A stretch of DNA of 64,000 nucleotides. Source: Paenibacillus sp. FSL M7-0420 (lineage in GTDB: Bacteria > Bacillota > Bacilli > Paenibacillales > Paenibacillaceae). This document shows, one piece after another, positions 26,953-35,982 of this stretch (its first letter is position 1; each line of letters opens with the position of its first letter). The notes beneath the pieces are model-generated. The model did no database searches. It had not been told where the DNA came from and saw nothing but the letters and a program-made list of their open reading frames with translations. The DNA lies in assembly GCF_038002345.1 (NCBI RefSeq), contig NZ_JBBOCJ010000001.1, forward strand, positions 930,001-994,000. Direction: 5' to 3'. The position numbers and the translations under genes were made by a program.

Positions 26953-28362
26953 TTACACCCAGCCGAACAGCCGGGCTGCCGAAGCCACCGCGAAGGTTAC
27001 GCCGATAGCGATAGCGAGCGGGATTACAGCGGAGAGCACGGCCCATTTCAGGCTTTTGGTCTCCTTGTAGATGTTCACGAGTGTGGTGCCGCAAGGATAG
27101 TGGAGCAGGGAGAAGAGCATCATATTCAGCGCCGTCAGCCAGGTCCAGCCGTGGCTCAGGAAGATGTCCTTAATGCTGCCGAGACCTTCGATATCGACCA
27201 TGGCCCCGGAGGACATGTAGCCCATCAGCAGGATAGGCAGCACAATTTCATTGGCGGGCAGGCCGAGGATGAAGGCCATAATAATGAAGCCGTCCATGCC
27301 GAGCAGCTGCGCGAACGGATCGAAGAACGCAGCCATATGATTCAGCACACTCTCACCGCCGACAAATACATTGCCGAGAATCCAGGTGATGATCCCTGCC
27401 GGAGCGGCCACGATGATGGCGCGGGTCAGCACATTGAGGGACTTTTCTTTGGAGGAGCGGACAATGGTCTTCCAGATCTGCGGGCGGCGGTAGGGCGGCA
27501 GCTCCAGGGTGTAGTGGGTAGGCACACCGCGCAGCGCGGTTTTGGACATGATCCACGATACGCTCAGGGTGACGATAATTCCGACCAGTACGATGCCCAT
27601 CAGCACCAGCGCCGTCGAGAAGGTACGCAGTGCCCCGGTGGTTGCTGCCCCGACCATGAACATGGAGGAGAGCAGAATAAGCGTAGGCCAGCGGCCGTTG
27701 CAAGGGACGAAGTTGTTGGTCAGAATGGCCAGCATCCGTTCACGGGGCGATTCAATAATGCGGGTGGACAGAATCGCGGCAGCGTTGCAGCCGAAGCCCA
27801 TCGACATCGTCAAGGCCTGTTTGCCATGCCCCCCGGATTTCTTGAACAAGCGGTCCATATTAAAAGCCACACGCGGCAGATAGCCGAAATTCTCCAGCAG
27901 CGCGAACACCGGGAAAAAAATCATCATAGGCGGCAGCATGACGCTGATGACCCATGAGGTGCCTCGGTACAGCCCCAGCACAAGAACGCCGTGCAGCCAG
28001 GCCGGGGCATGAACAGCCTCGAAGCCGGCGGTCAGATAGCCTTCGATCCAGCTGAAGAGGGAGGCAATCCAGCCGGAAGGGTAGTTGGCTCCGGCAATGG
28101 TAATCCAGAATACCAGGCCAAGGCCGGCCAGCATAATGGGGAAGCCCCAGATTTTTGAGGTGACGATATTATCCAGCTTGTAGGTGCTGCCCAGCTTCTT
28201 CTTGTCGTGATAGGTAACAGCATCGCTGCAGATTCCGGCCGATACCCCGTAGATTCCGCTGACGATCTCGTCACGGACCGCTCCTTTGTCTGCCAGCTTC
28301 TTCGCAGTAGCGAGCAGGGAATCAAGCGGGTCTTGGCCGTTAATGGCATGCGGTGACTCCAT
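26953..28362 (-). CDS. feoB: FeoB membrane (Gate/nucleoside-recognition) subunit encoded separately
   Basis: 469 residues with about nine membrane helices and two Gate-type domains (LYRGTSWVISVMLPPMMIFF; MSMGFGCNAAAI; GRWPTLILLSS). This is the ferrous-iron permease half of FeoB with no GTPase domain of its own. Its start lies 23 bp inside the GTPase gene in another frame, so the two halves are translated as separate polypeptides. Expected to import Fe2+ with FeoA and the GTPase subunit. Confidence 0.88.
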   Translation of the reverse strand: MESPHAINGQDPLDSLLATAKKLADKGAVRDEIVSGIYGVSAGICSDAVTYHDKKKLGSTYKLDNIVTSKIWGFPIMLAGLGLVFWITIAGANYPSGWIASLFSWIEGYLTAGFEAVHAPAWLHGVLVLGLYRGTSWVISVMLPPMMIFFPVFALLENFGYLPRVAFNMDRLFKKSGGHGKQALTMSMGFGCNAAAILSTRIIESPRERMLAILTNNFVPCNGRWPTLILLSSMFMVGAATTGALRTFSTALVLMGIVLVGIIVTLSVSWIMSKTALRGVPTHYTLELPPYRRPQIWKTIVRSSKEKSLNVLTRAIIVAAPAGIITWILGNVFVGGESVLNHMAAFFDPFAQLLGMDGFIIMAFILGLPANEIVLPILLMGYMSSGAMVDIEGLGSIKDIFLSHGWTWLTALNMMLFSLLHYPCGTTLVNIYKETKSLKWAVLSAVIPLAIAIGVTFAVASAARLFGWV

Positions 28363-29071
28363 GGCGGGCCACCTCCTTCGCTACAGATATACCCTTGCGT
28401 CCCATATGGGCTTTGAGGGAAGCCAGCAGGCTGTGGTCACCGTCCAGCAGACGCAGGGCAATCCAGCGTGCCGGATATCTGGCGCCGACCGTCTGTTCCA
28501 CCATCGGGATCAGCTCGGCAATGCCCCGCTCAATCTCATCGTTGTAGGTGATCTTCAGCGGCTCAGCCTTGAATTCACCGGTCGCTACGCGTGCGATCTG
28601 ATCCAGCAGCGCTTCAATACCGATCCCGTTGCGGGCTGAGATGGCCGTGACAGGCACCCCGAGCCGCTCCGCAATCCGCTGCAGATTAATATCAATGCCC
28701 AGCCGCTTGGCTTCATCGATCAGGTTGATGCAGACCACGGCGCGTCCCGTAATCTCCAGCACCTGCAGGGCCAGATTGAGGTTGCGCTCCAGCGAAGTTG
28801 CATCCAGAACCACCAGCGTGACATCCGGCTCCTCGAAAATAATATAGTCCCGGGCCGCTTCTTCATCGGCGGAATTGGAGTAGAGCGAATAGGTGCCGGG
28901 AAGGTCAACGGCCCGGTAAGTATGCTCCTTGTGGGTGAACCGCCCTTCGGCGGTGACTACGGTTTTGCCGGCCCAGTTGCCGGTATGCTGGCGCATCCCG
29001 GTCAGCAGGTTGAACAGCGTGCTTTTGCCCGTATTGGGATTGCCTGCAAAAGCAACGGTATATTCGCTCAT
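28340..29071 (-). CDS. feoB: FeoB small GTPase subunit
   Basis: 243 residues. G1 GNPNTGKST (10-18), G3 DLPGTYSL, and a switch region RQHTGNWAGKTV are FeoB-type; G4 reads NLIDEAK where NxxD is expected. The usual continuation into the membrane domain is missing and is provided by the next gene. The ATG overlaps the feoA stop (ATGA). Known in Paenibacillus and clostridia as a separate FeoB small GTPase protein. Confidence 0.9.
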   Translation of the reverse strand: MSEYTVAFAGNPNTGKSTLFNLLTGMRQHTGNWAGKTVVTAEGRFTHKEHTYRAVDLPGTYSLYSNSADEEAARDYIIFEEPDVTLVVLDATSLERNLNLALQVLEITGRAVVCINLIDEAKRLGIDINLQRIAERLGVPVTAISARNGIGIEALLDQIARVATGEFKAEPLKITYNDEIERGIAELIPMVEQTVGARYPARWIALRLLDGDHSLLASLKAHMGRKGISVAKEVARHGVTACH

Positions 29072-29322
29072 CCTTCTCCGCCTCCAATCAATTCGCCATA
29101 AATGAGGGAACTCTCTTCCCGGCGCAGGGCAATGGTAGTATTGCTGATCCGGTAAGCCGTAGGGTCTCCAAGCGGACTGCGCCGCAGCACTTCTACACTA
29201 TTCCCGGCGACAAATCCGAGATCAAGCAGTCTTCTCCGCAGCACGCCCTGGACCTCGATGCCGCTGATCCGCAGCGTGCTGCCGTTCGTAGCTTCAGACA
29301 ATGGAATTACGGATCCAGCCAT
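29068..29322 (-). CDS. feoA: FeoA-family ferrous iron transport protein
   Basis: 84 residues from ATG 29322 (GGGAGAG upstream; the frame runs further up without a ribosome site). SH3-like FeoA fold with LSEATNGSTLRISGIEVQG, RRRLLDLGFVAGNSVEVLRRSPLGDP and a last strand of TTIALRREE. First gene of feoA-GTPase-permease, all coupled by overlaps. I see no good Fur box in the upstream 240 bp. Confidence 0.9.
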   Translation of the reverse strand: MAGSVIPLSEATNGSTLRISGIEVQGVLRRRLLDLGFVAGNSVEVLRRSPLGDPTAYRISNTTIALRREESSLIYGELIGGGEG

Positions 29323-29568
29323 AAGCTCTCCCACTTTCGTATGAATAATGAATGAATAGTTATAGTTATCCTTAAGTATGAAATATGCACTTGTATAGTA
29401 TATTGTGCAGGGCACAGAATATTGCATCCTGCCACAAGATTAGTATACGTAAATAAATTTGTCCTTGCAACAATAATGTTTCCCTAGGGAAAGATAAATA
29501 CAGCAAGATTTATCAAAAGTATTTCCGGTGTCTGCTATATACTTTGAGTTGTGGAGGGGGTGAGAGTC

Positions 29569-30471
29569 ATGCACTATCAGTTGATTCACAAGAGCATCGA
29601 ATTTATTGAGCAGCATTTGGAAGAGGATTTGGATTTGGAGAAGGTGGCTAAGGCAGCAGGGTTATCCAAATATCATTTTCACCGGATTTTTCGCAAATAC
29701 GTGAACAAAAATGTCCATGAATATATCCGGGCCCGCCGTCTCAGTCAAGCAGCCAATCTCCTGCTGTATTCCGAGACACGAATTCTTGAGATTGCGCTGC
29801 AGTACGGCTTTGAGAGCCAGGAGGCTTTTACAAGAGCCTTCAAGGAAATCTATGATTTGCCGCCTGCGCAGTACAGATCGCAGGTGAGACTATTGATTCA
29901 AGAAAGAGAGGTATATACAATGTCAGAGATTACAGGCTGGTATATTACAGGTACCCACCAGGAGAAATATAAGGTCGAGATTGATCCCCGCGTCTGCTAT
30001 AAGACAAGTCCCTCCATGCATCTTCGTTCCAGCGGGGAAGCTAAGCAGGACGACAATGGTTTTGGAACCTTGATGCAGCAGTTTCAGGCAAGAGAATATC
30101 GGGGGAGACGGATGCGCTTCTCGGGGTTCGTTAGAACGGAGGAGGTCACCGGCTGGAGCGGCCTGTGGATGAGAGTGGATGATAATAAGCAGAATATGCT
30201 GGCATTTGACAACATGCAGAACCGGAGCATACAAGGAACCACGGAATGGAACCACTATGCTTGCGTCATGGATATTCCGTCCGAAGCCGATGTGATCAAT
30301 ATCGGAATTCTGCTGAGCGGAAGCGGACAGATATGGCTGGGGGAATGTGAATTCGAGGAAGTAGGCAAGGATGTTCCCGTAACGGATGGCTCTACAGGTG
30401 CGGAGAACCTTCCGTCCGGGCCGCAGAATCTGAAGTTCGACCAGCAGCCGGAGCACTCTGCTTCAAGCTGA
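29569..30471 (+). CDS. AraC-family regulator with C-terminal beta-sandwich-like domain
   Basis: 300 residues from ATG 29569 (GGAGGGGGTGAG 5 bp upstream). Unlike most AraC proteins the DNA-binding domain is N-terminal (residues 1-105: LEKVAKAAGLSKYHFHRIFR; ILEIALQYGFESQEAFTRAF; LPPAQYR). The remaining ~195 residues (MRFSGFVRTEEVTGWSGLWM, NHYACVMDIP) resemble a jelly-roll carbohydrate-binding type module. Divergent from feoA. Its stop overlaps the convergent germination gene by 9 bp. Confidence 0.85.
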   Translation: MHYQLIHKSIEFIEQHLEEDLDLEKVAKAAGLSKYHFHRIFRKYVNKNVHEYIRARRLSQAANLLLYSETRILEIALQYGFESQEAFTRAFKEIYDLPPAQYRSQVRLLIQEREVYTMSEITGWYITGTHQEKYKVEIDPRVCYKTSPSMHLRSSGEAKQDDNGFGTLMQQFQAREYRGRRMRFSGFVRTEEVTGWSGLWMRVDDNKQNMLAFDNMQNRSIQGTTEWNHYACVMDIPSEADVINIGILLSGSGQIWLGECEFEEVGKDVPVTDGSTGAENLPSGPQNLKFDQQPEHSASS

Positions 30472-31557
30472 ACGCTGTAACCGGCCCCGCACCCAGATCG
30501 ACAGGGCCAGCAGCAGCGGAATGGCGATCTGGAAGATCGGGTCAAGCTTCAGGCTCGGCCCCAGGCCGACGGCGATATGCTGGGTGTAATCCCGCTCCAG
30601 GAATGAGGAGCCGTAGATGACTGCCCCCACAGGGAAGACCCACCATTTCGCCGGTTTGCCGGTCAGCTCTGCAAGAGCTTTTACGGAACAGAAGTAGAAG
30701 AGCATCATCTTGATCAGCAGCCCCAGGAAGAGCTGGATCGTGACCAGAATATCAAGCCGCTCGACAAATTTGAGATTGGACAGCACCCGGACGGTTTTGA
30801 GAAAAGGCAGCTGGCTCACTCCCGCGATCGCCGGGCCGAGGACGGCCACATTCAGCGCGTTCATGAAGATCAGGAATGCGCTGATGAGCAGATAGGCGTT
30901 CACGGTGTATTTTACAGGCACACCGGGCTTCTCCCATAGCGTCCACAGCATCAGAAAAACAATCATCTGCCCGAAAGGAAACGAGACGATCTCCGGCAGC
31001 GCCGCTTGCAGAACCGGCATTACCCCGCCCTCCATCACAGGTGCCAGGCGGCCCAAATCAATCGCCCCCATGATGCTCAGCATCAGAACGAGCAGGAAAT
31101 AGAAGAACAGCATGACCGGCAGCAGCACCTCAGGCAGCCTGAAGACAACCTCCGCCCCCTTCCAGATCGCATATAGGGCCAGCAGCACGAACACCAGCAT
31201 CGTAATGGCCATTGGGGTTCTCGGCAGCATGGTCATCGCCGTCAGCTCGCCGAGGTCGCGGACATTGCGCATGGACTGATAGGCGAAATACAGGCTGTAG
31301 ACCGCGCCGATGAACGCCCCTGGAGCTGTGCCGAAATGAGCCTTGAGCATTCCGATCAGATCTGTGCCCGGAGACCGGTGCTGAATCCACATCAGCACAA
31401 GGAGCAGGGCGAAGCCCGCCGCTGAACCTGCACACATCGCCAGCCAGGAATCCTGCTTGGCGGTGCCCCCAAGCAGGAACAGCGGCGTGCTGCCGATTTC
31501 AAACAGCATAATCATGAACGCAATCTGCAGGGAAGAGACCTGTTCTTTGTTCACCAT
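30463..31557 (-). CDS. gerAB: Spore germination permease subunit GerAB-type (second B subunit)
   Basis: 364 residues, ten predicted helices, APC-superfamily germinant receptor subunit (start QVSSLQIAFMIMLFEIGSTPLF). Last gene of the operon and the second B-type subunit; the first lies between A and C. Two B subunits in one receptor operon are known in some Bacillus receptors and suggest alternate germinant specificities. GGAGG lies slightly far (13 bp) from the ATG. Confidence 0.88.
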   Translation of the reverse strand: MVNKEQVSSLQIAFMIMLFEIGSTPLFLLGGTAKQDSWLAMCAGSAAGFALLLVLMWIQHRSPGTDLIGMLKAHFGTAPGAFIGAVYSLYFAYQSMRNVRDLGELTAMTMLPRTPMAITMLVFVLLALYAIWKGAEVVFRLPEVLLPVMLFFYFLLVLMLSIMGAIDLGRLAPVMEGGVMPVLQAALPEIVSFPFGQMIVFLMLWTLWEKPGVPVKYTVNAYLLISAFLIFMNALNVAVLGPAIAGVSQLPFLKTVRVLSNLKFVERLDILVTIQLFLGLLIKMMLFYFCSVKALAELTGKPAKWWVFPVGAVIYGSSFLERDYTQHIAVGLGPSLKLDPIFQIAIPLLLALSIWVRGRLQRSA

Positions 31558-31567
31558 GATTTCATCT

Positions 31568-31801
31568 TTAGCCTCCTAACCAATAGATAATGGCTCTGCC
31601 GACAGGCTGGAAGAACGCCGTATACAGGCTGCCCAGCGATACATGAGGGGTATTGGTAATTCCGCATAGATTAAGATACGCCCCGTACCCCATAATGCAG
31701 CCAAGTAAGAGCCGTCTCCGGCGGCGCTCTTCTCCGCGTAGCTTCGTCCACCCCCACCCGTAAGCCAGCGCATAGAGTAGAAGAGTAATAGCTATTTTCA
31801 T
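31568..31801 (-). CDS. Small membrane protein of the germination operon
   Basis: 77 residues with two hydrophobic segments separated by a basic loop (LRGEERRRRRLLL). Ribosome site AAAGGAG. Sits between GerC and the second GerB with gaps of 12 and 10 bp, so it belongs to the operon. It may be a D-subunit-like protein; GerD-type small two-helix proteins are known in some ger operons, but I cannot show homology. Confidence 0.75.
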   Translation of the reverse strand: MKIAITLLLYALAYGWGWTKLRGEERRRRRLLLGCIMGYGAYLNLCGITNTPHVSLGSLYTAFFQPVGRAIIYWLGG

Positions 31802-31813
31802 AGATATGCTCCT

Positions 31814-33046
31814 TTACTTCTGCTGAACAGACTTGAATGATTTATTACTGAGTCCGGTCCGTTCTATCTCGATAGAGACCTGCGGGCGGATCTCAATCTC
31901 CTGAAAGACGCTGTCCCAGCTCTTCTCCTTCTCAATCTGCTTCCAGCGCTTCGGATCGCTCCGGTGCACTCTCACAGCAAATCCGGTGACGTCTGCCCCC
32001 AGCTGCTTGACCTCCGCCCAGGCGTTATTCATTAGCTCCAGCACCCGCTGCTCCAGCGAGGCCTCCATTTCACTGATCGCCTTGCGGTCGTTCAGGTCCA
32101 TGACACTGCCAAGCTCCGTCAGCACACCGCTGCCCTTGACGTTAACCTCCATCACATAATGATCCTTGTCCCAGACAGGGTGGACGGTGGTGGACGAATT
32201 CTGCAGGATGAATGAAGCATCCAGCTTGTCGCTTGCCCCCGGCCGGGAGGGGAAGGCAATGGTGGCAGAATCAACGTTATCGGTCAGAAAAGAAAGCCCG
32301 AACGCCTGCTTCTGGCTAAGCCAGCCCGCGAACGTGTCTCCTTTAATGACGCCCAGCCTTCCCAGCGCCAGCCGTGAGGGCAGATCTGTTACCGCTGTCT
32401 CACTGGTCTCATCCATCGTCCGGGAGCCGGTTAACAGTATCTCCGGCAACACCGCGCTTTTGGACTCGGAGGACAGCGCCATCGCCAGCTCATACAGCCG
32501 GGTTCCCGGATAGTAGGACAAGAGCCTTGATTCCTGTTCGATCATAAGCTGGATGCCGGCGCCCTGATTCTTGGTCATTTGCATCAGCTGATCCAGAATC
32601 ATCCCGGCATCTCCCTGGGAGATGAATACAAATACCGTTTCTCTGGCATCCTGCTTGCGCAGGAACATATCAATCAGCTGATTGATCCCGTGTCTGGCCA
32701 GGCTCTCGCCGATGACGGTGATTCTGGAGTGGGAGAAGAACATCTCCCGCGTACTGGTCAGATTCGTTCGTTCAATGGCTTCCATGATCGTCCGCCCCTT
32801 GACGGTGAAGGTGAGGAATGGCGGCGAGCTTGTGCTGCCTCCTCCGCTGCCGCCCATCCCGCTTGCGCCGGAGGAAGGATTGATGACCTGGTACGTGGCC
32901 TTCCACTGATTGTCCTCCCAGTCATAGGCTGAGCCGGAGGTAATGCCCAGTTCGTTAAGCTCCCGGTCATCCCAGCAGCCGGAGAGCAGAACGGATAGAA
33001 GCGGGAGGCAGAGCAGGAGGCGCAGCAGGGTGCCCGGTTTGTTCAT
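31814..33046 (-). CDS. gerAC: Ger(x)C-type germinant receptor lipoprotein
   Basis: 410 residues from ATG 33046, which overlaps the gerAB stop (ATGA); an ATG 9 bp earlier abuts the ribosome site. Lipobox VLLSGC (Cys24) followed by WDDRELNELGI, the GerAC hallmark. A Gly/Ser-rich linker (SGASGMGGSGGGS) interrupts the first domain. Membrane-anchored receptor subunit in the inner spore membrane. Confidence 0.92.
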   Translation of the reverse strand: MNKPGTLLRLLLCLPLLSVLLSGCWDDRELNELGITSGSAYDWEDNQWKATYQVINPSSGASGMGGSGGGSTSSPPFLTFTVKGRTIMEAIERTNLTSTREMFFSHSRITVIGESLARHGINQLIDMFLRKQDARETVFVFISQGDAGMILDQLMQMTKNQGAGIQLMIEQESRLLSYYPGTRLYELAMALSSESKSAVLPEILLTGSRTMDETSETAVTDLPSRLALGRLGVIKGDTFAGWLSQKQAFGLSFLTDNVDSATIAFPSRPGASDKLDASFILQNSSTTVHPVWDKDHYVMEVNVKGSGVLTELGSVMDLNDRKAISEMEASLEQRVLELMNNAWAEVKQLGADVTGFAVRVHRSDPKRWKQIEKEKSWDSVFQEIEIRPQVSIEIERTGLSNKSFKSVQQK

Positions 33047-34146
33047 GTGTCCCATCCTTTCCGCTTGGAGCGCGACTTCGGCACCTTATTCAGCAAGACC
33101 GCGCCCAGCGGAACCAGCACGTTGAACAGGCAGAAGACCACGAACCGGCCTTCCTGATTGTAGTTGTTCAGCTTGGCTGAGCTTTGCCAGGAGAACAGGC
33201 ATTCCAGGGCAATAATCAGACCTAGAGCTCCAATGAAGGGCCGGCTGCTGCTGACCCGGAACGTCTGCTTGAAGCACTCCACTGTCACGAACAGGAAGAT
33301 CGCAAATTTCAGATAGATCGACAGCACCCAGTAAGAGATGAAGAGAATATCCAGCTTCTCTATGAACCGGCCGATCCGGAGGATGCTGATGGTAGCGAAG
33401 CCGGGGTAGGCACTCAGCTTAATGAATTCCGGGCCGAATACCATCAGGGCGGTGATCAGAATGAACATCATCAGGATTGCAACGAACAGCAGGCCTGTCC
33501 AGCCGATAATCTTGGCTCTCTGCGGATATTGCAGATAAGGGGCCAGGAACAGCAGCACCGCCACTTCAGACATCCATGCAGTCGGTGTCAGGCTCGCCAG
33601 GGTGATCTCAGCCAGACTATGGTCGAACATAGGCAGCAGATGATGCACGTTCAGGTCGTTGTACAGCCCTAGCAGATACAGCGGTACGAAGAACAGATAG
33701 AGCAGAATAACCAGACTGTTCACTCTGGCGATAGCTTCAATGCCCTGCCTTACCATATAGATGGTGATGAAAAGAATCAGAATGACGAGCACCGTGATCG
33801 GAGTATTGATCAGGACGTTGTCTTTAAGGAAATTAACGAATTCACGCAGAATGGTTGCCGTGGTGTCCAGGTAGAACTGGAGCATCAGCAGACCGAGAAT
33901 CACGGACACTACCGGAGAGCTTTTCTCCCCGACCCACTCCAGAAAAGGAGCACCGTTGCTGCTCTGAATTACCGTCCCGACAATCCACGCTATAAGCAGC
34001 CCCGCCACGGTAGACAGGATAATCGCTAGCGGAGCGTCCTGCTCTGCATAGGAGCTGATAATGATAGGAAGCACGACGGTAGCTGTCGGCAGTATGGTAT
34101 TGACGACAAGCATGACGGCCTGGGTGGTGCCGATTTTTCCATTCAT
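33043..34146 (-). CDS. gerAB: Spore germination permease subunit GerAB-type (first B subunit)
   Basis: 367 residues, ten predicted helices, GKIGTTQAVMLVVNTILPTA start. Likely the germinant-binding, transporter-like subunit. Overlaps gerAA (ATGA) and gerAC (ATGA), so A, B and C subunits are translationally coupled. Confidence 0.92.
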   Translation of the reverse strand: MNGKIGTTQAVMLVVNTILPTATVVLPIIISSYAEQDAPLAIILSTVAGLLIAWIVGTVIQSSNGAPFLEWVGEKSSPVVSVILGLLMLQFYLDTTATILREFVNFLKDNVLINTPITVLVILILFITIYMVRQGIEAIARVNSLVILLYLFFVPLYLLGLYNDLNVHHLLPMFDHSLAEITLASLTPTAWMSEVAVLLFLAPYLQYPQRAKIIGWTGLLFVAILMMFILITALMVFGPEFIKLSAYPGFATISILRIGRFIEKLDILFISYWVLSIYLKFAIFLFVTVECFKQTFRVSSSRPFIGALGLIIALECLFSWQSSAKLNNYNQEGRFVVFCLFNVLVPLGAVLLNKVPKSRSKRKGWDT

Positions 34147-35765
34147 GCTGGACCCTCTCCCTGCGGCTTGGGCTGTGCCGGTGATGGATTAGCGGCATTT
34201 TCAACGGGCTGCGGCTTCTGGTTAGGGGCTTGTCTGCGGGTCTCCTTGCCCAGATTGGTCTTGGGACGCATATTCATGCTCCACAGCGGAACGCGGATGA
34301 AGATATCCTTCAGATAACGGGGTATCATCGGCGCTACCGGAGACAGATAGGGAACCCCGAAGGAGCGCAGGCCTGCCATATGAATCAGCAGCACCATCAG
34401 GAAGGACATAATGCCGAACAGGCCGAGCGAGGCAGCGATGAACATCATCACGAAGCGGATCAGCCGGATGGAGTTGGCGATGGCCAGTGACGGAATTACG
34501 AAGTTCGAGATGGCGGTAAAAGAAACTACAATGACCATTGCCGCCGAGACCAGCCCGGCCTGAACGGCAGCCTGCCCCAGCACCAGCGCACCGACGATAG
34601 AAATAGCCGGCCCGATGGTGCGGGGCATACGTACCCCCGCTTCACGCAGGACGTCGAAGGTCAGCTCCATCAGCAGTGCCTCTGCGAAGGCGGGGAGCGG
34701 AACGCCTTCCCGCTGGGCAGCCAGACTGATCAGCAGCGTGGTCGGCAGCATCTCCTGGTGAAAGGTAGTAACGGCAATATAAAGTGCAGGCAGCAGCATA
34801 GAGACGAAGAACGCACCGTAGCGGATCAGCCGCAGAAAGGAGGAAATATCATACCGCTGGTAGTAATCCTCGCTGGATTGAAAAAAGTTGAAGAAGGTGG
34901 ACGGGGCCAGCAGCGCAAAGGGAGTGCCGTCAATGACAATCCCCACCTGGCCTTCCAGAATGCCCCCGGCCATGGCGTCGGGACGTTCGGTGTTCTGAAT
35001 GGTGGGAAAAGGCGTCAGTCCGCCGTCCTGTATGAATTCTTCAATATAATTGCTCTCCAGAATGGCATCGGTATTGATGGCGTTCAGCCGGCGGCGGATT
35101 TCGGTCAGCACCTGTTCACTGGCGAGGCCCTTCAGATAGACGAGGGCAATTCCGGTCCCGGTACGCTGGCCGACGGTATATTCCTCAATCCGCAGATCAG
35201 CAGTTTTCAGGCGGCGGCGCAGCATGGAGGTCCCGGTACGCAGGCTCTCGGTGAAGCCTTCCTTGGGCCCGCGGATAACCCCCTGGGAGGTCGGCTCATT
35301 AATGCTTCTTTTCTCCCAGCCGGAGGTGTCGGCGGCCAGTGCGACCTGAAGCCCCTCGAACAGAATCAGGGTATAGCCGTCAAAGAGCAGGGGCAGCAGC
35401 ACCTCCAGGGTCCGGGCCTCCTTCACTCCCCCAACCGGCAGAATGTGCTCCTTTATCAGATCGAAGGCAGCTTCTGTGGTCATCTGATCTCCGTTCAGCG
35501 TGCTGTTCTCCATTAAGGACTGGAGGACCGCCTGATTGACGGTATCGGCGTTGACCAGACCGTCAATATAAATGAAGGCAAGGGTAAGTGGAGGCTTGGC
35601 TTCACTCTTATAATGGCGGATGACAATATCGGAGCTGCTGCCGATCCGGCGGCTGAACTCCTGCAAATTCTCCTCAAGGGAGAGCTTCAGCGGAAGCGGT
35701 GCAGGCACGGAGGTTTCTACAGGATCATTGGTAGTCTGGCGGCTCTTCTTCGTTTGCTGAGGCAT
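34143..35765 (-). CDS. gerAA: Germinant receptor A subunit GerAA-type
   Basis: 540 residues. Hydrophilic N-terminal domain (about 1-300) with family motifs ERPDAMAGGILEGQVGI and DGTPFALLAPSTFFNFFQ, then about five helices and a Pro-rich tail (QKPQPVENAANPSPAQPKP). Ribosome site AAAGGAG. First gene of gerA-B-C-small-B. A sigma-G-like promoter lies about 43 bp upstream. The receptor triggers germination in response to nutrients. Confidence 0.93.
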   Translation of the reverse strand: MPQQTKKSRQTTNDPVETSVPAPLPLKLSLEENLQEFSRRIGSSSDIVIRHYKSEAKPPLTLAFIYIDGLVNADTVNQAVLQSLMENSTLNGDQMTTEAAFDLIKEHILPVGGVKEARTLEVLLPLLFDGYTLILFEGLQVALAADTSGWEKRSINEPTSQGVIRGPKEGFTESLRTGTSMLRRRLKTADLRIEEYTVGQRTGTGIALVYLKGLASEQVLTEIRRRLNAINTDAILESNYIEEFIQDGGLTPFPTIQNTERPDAMAGGILEGQVGIVIDGTPFALLAPSTFFNFFQSSEDYYQRYDISSFLRLIRYGAFFVSMLLPALYIAVTTFHQEMLPTTLLISLAAQREGVPLPAFAEALLMELTFDVLREAGVRMPRTIGPAISIVGALVLGQAAVQAGLVSAAMVIVVSFTAISNFVIPSLAIANSIRLIRFVMMFIAASLGLFGIMSFLMVLLIHMAGLRSFGVPYLSPVAPMIPRYLKDIFIRVPLWSMNMRPKTNLGKETRRQAPNQKPQPVENAANPSPAQPKPQGEGPA

Positions 35766-35807
35766 CTCGGGGGGCTCCTTTATGCTGAAATCTGGATGTG
35801 CTCCCTG

Positions 35808-35837
35808 TATTATCCCCCGCTGGCGGATTCCTTATTC
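35808..35837 (-). promoter_or_regulatory. Candidate sigma-G promoter of the germination operon
   Basis: On the minus strand GAATA (35833-35837) and GATAATA (35808-35814) are 18 bp apart, matching the known sigma-G pattern GHATR-N18-CATWMTA except for the first -10 base. Position about 43 bp upstream of the GerAA start. Confidence 0.6.
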
Positions 35838-35886
35838 TGCCTGATTACAGACTGAACTGAGCCCGCTTGAGGAGCCGCTGGAATCC

Positions 35887-35943
35887 AAAAAAAGAAACTG
35901 CCCTTAGGAATGGCAGCTTCTCAGCATTCCATAAAGGCAGTTT
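35887..35943 (-). terminator. Terminator of the exoglycosidase gene
   Basis: AAACTGCC (35895-35902) pairs with GGCAGTTT (35936-35943), with an inner GGAATG/CATTCC arm. A plus-strand A run (35887-35893) provides the minus-strand T tail. Confidence 0.82.
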
Positions 35944-35982
35944 TATAAACACACTTTAGATTTGAACTCTAAGCTGGGTACA

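Noticed and set aside
26365..27957. A 530-codon plus-strand frame across array B and into the antisense of the feo permease gene
   Set aside because: Its first third is the 51-bp repeat (17-codon period keeps any frame open), the rest is antisense to a clear FeoB gene, and there is no ribosome site.
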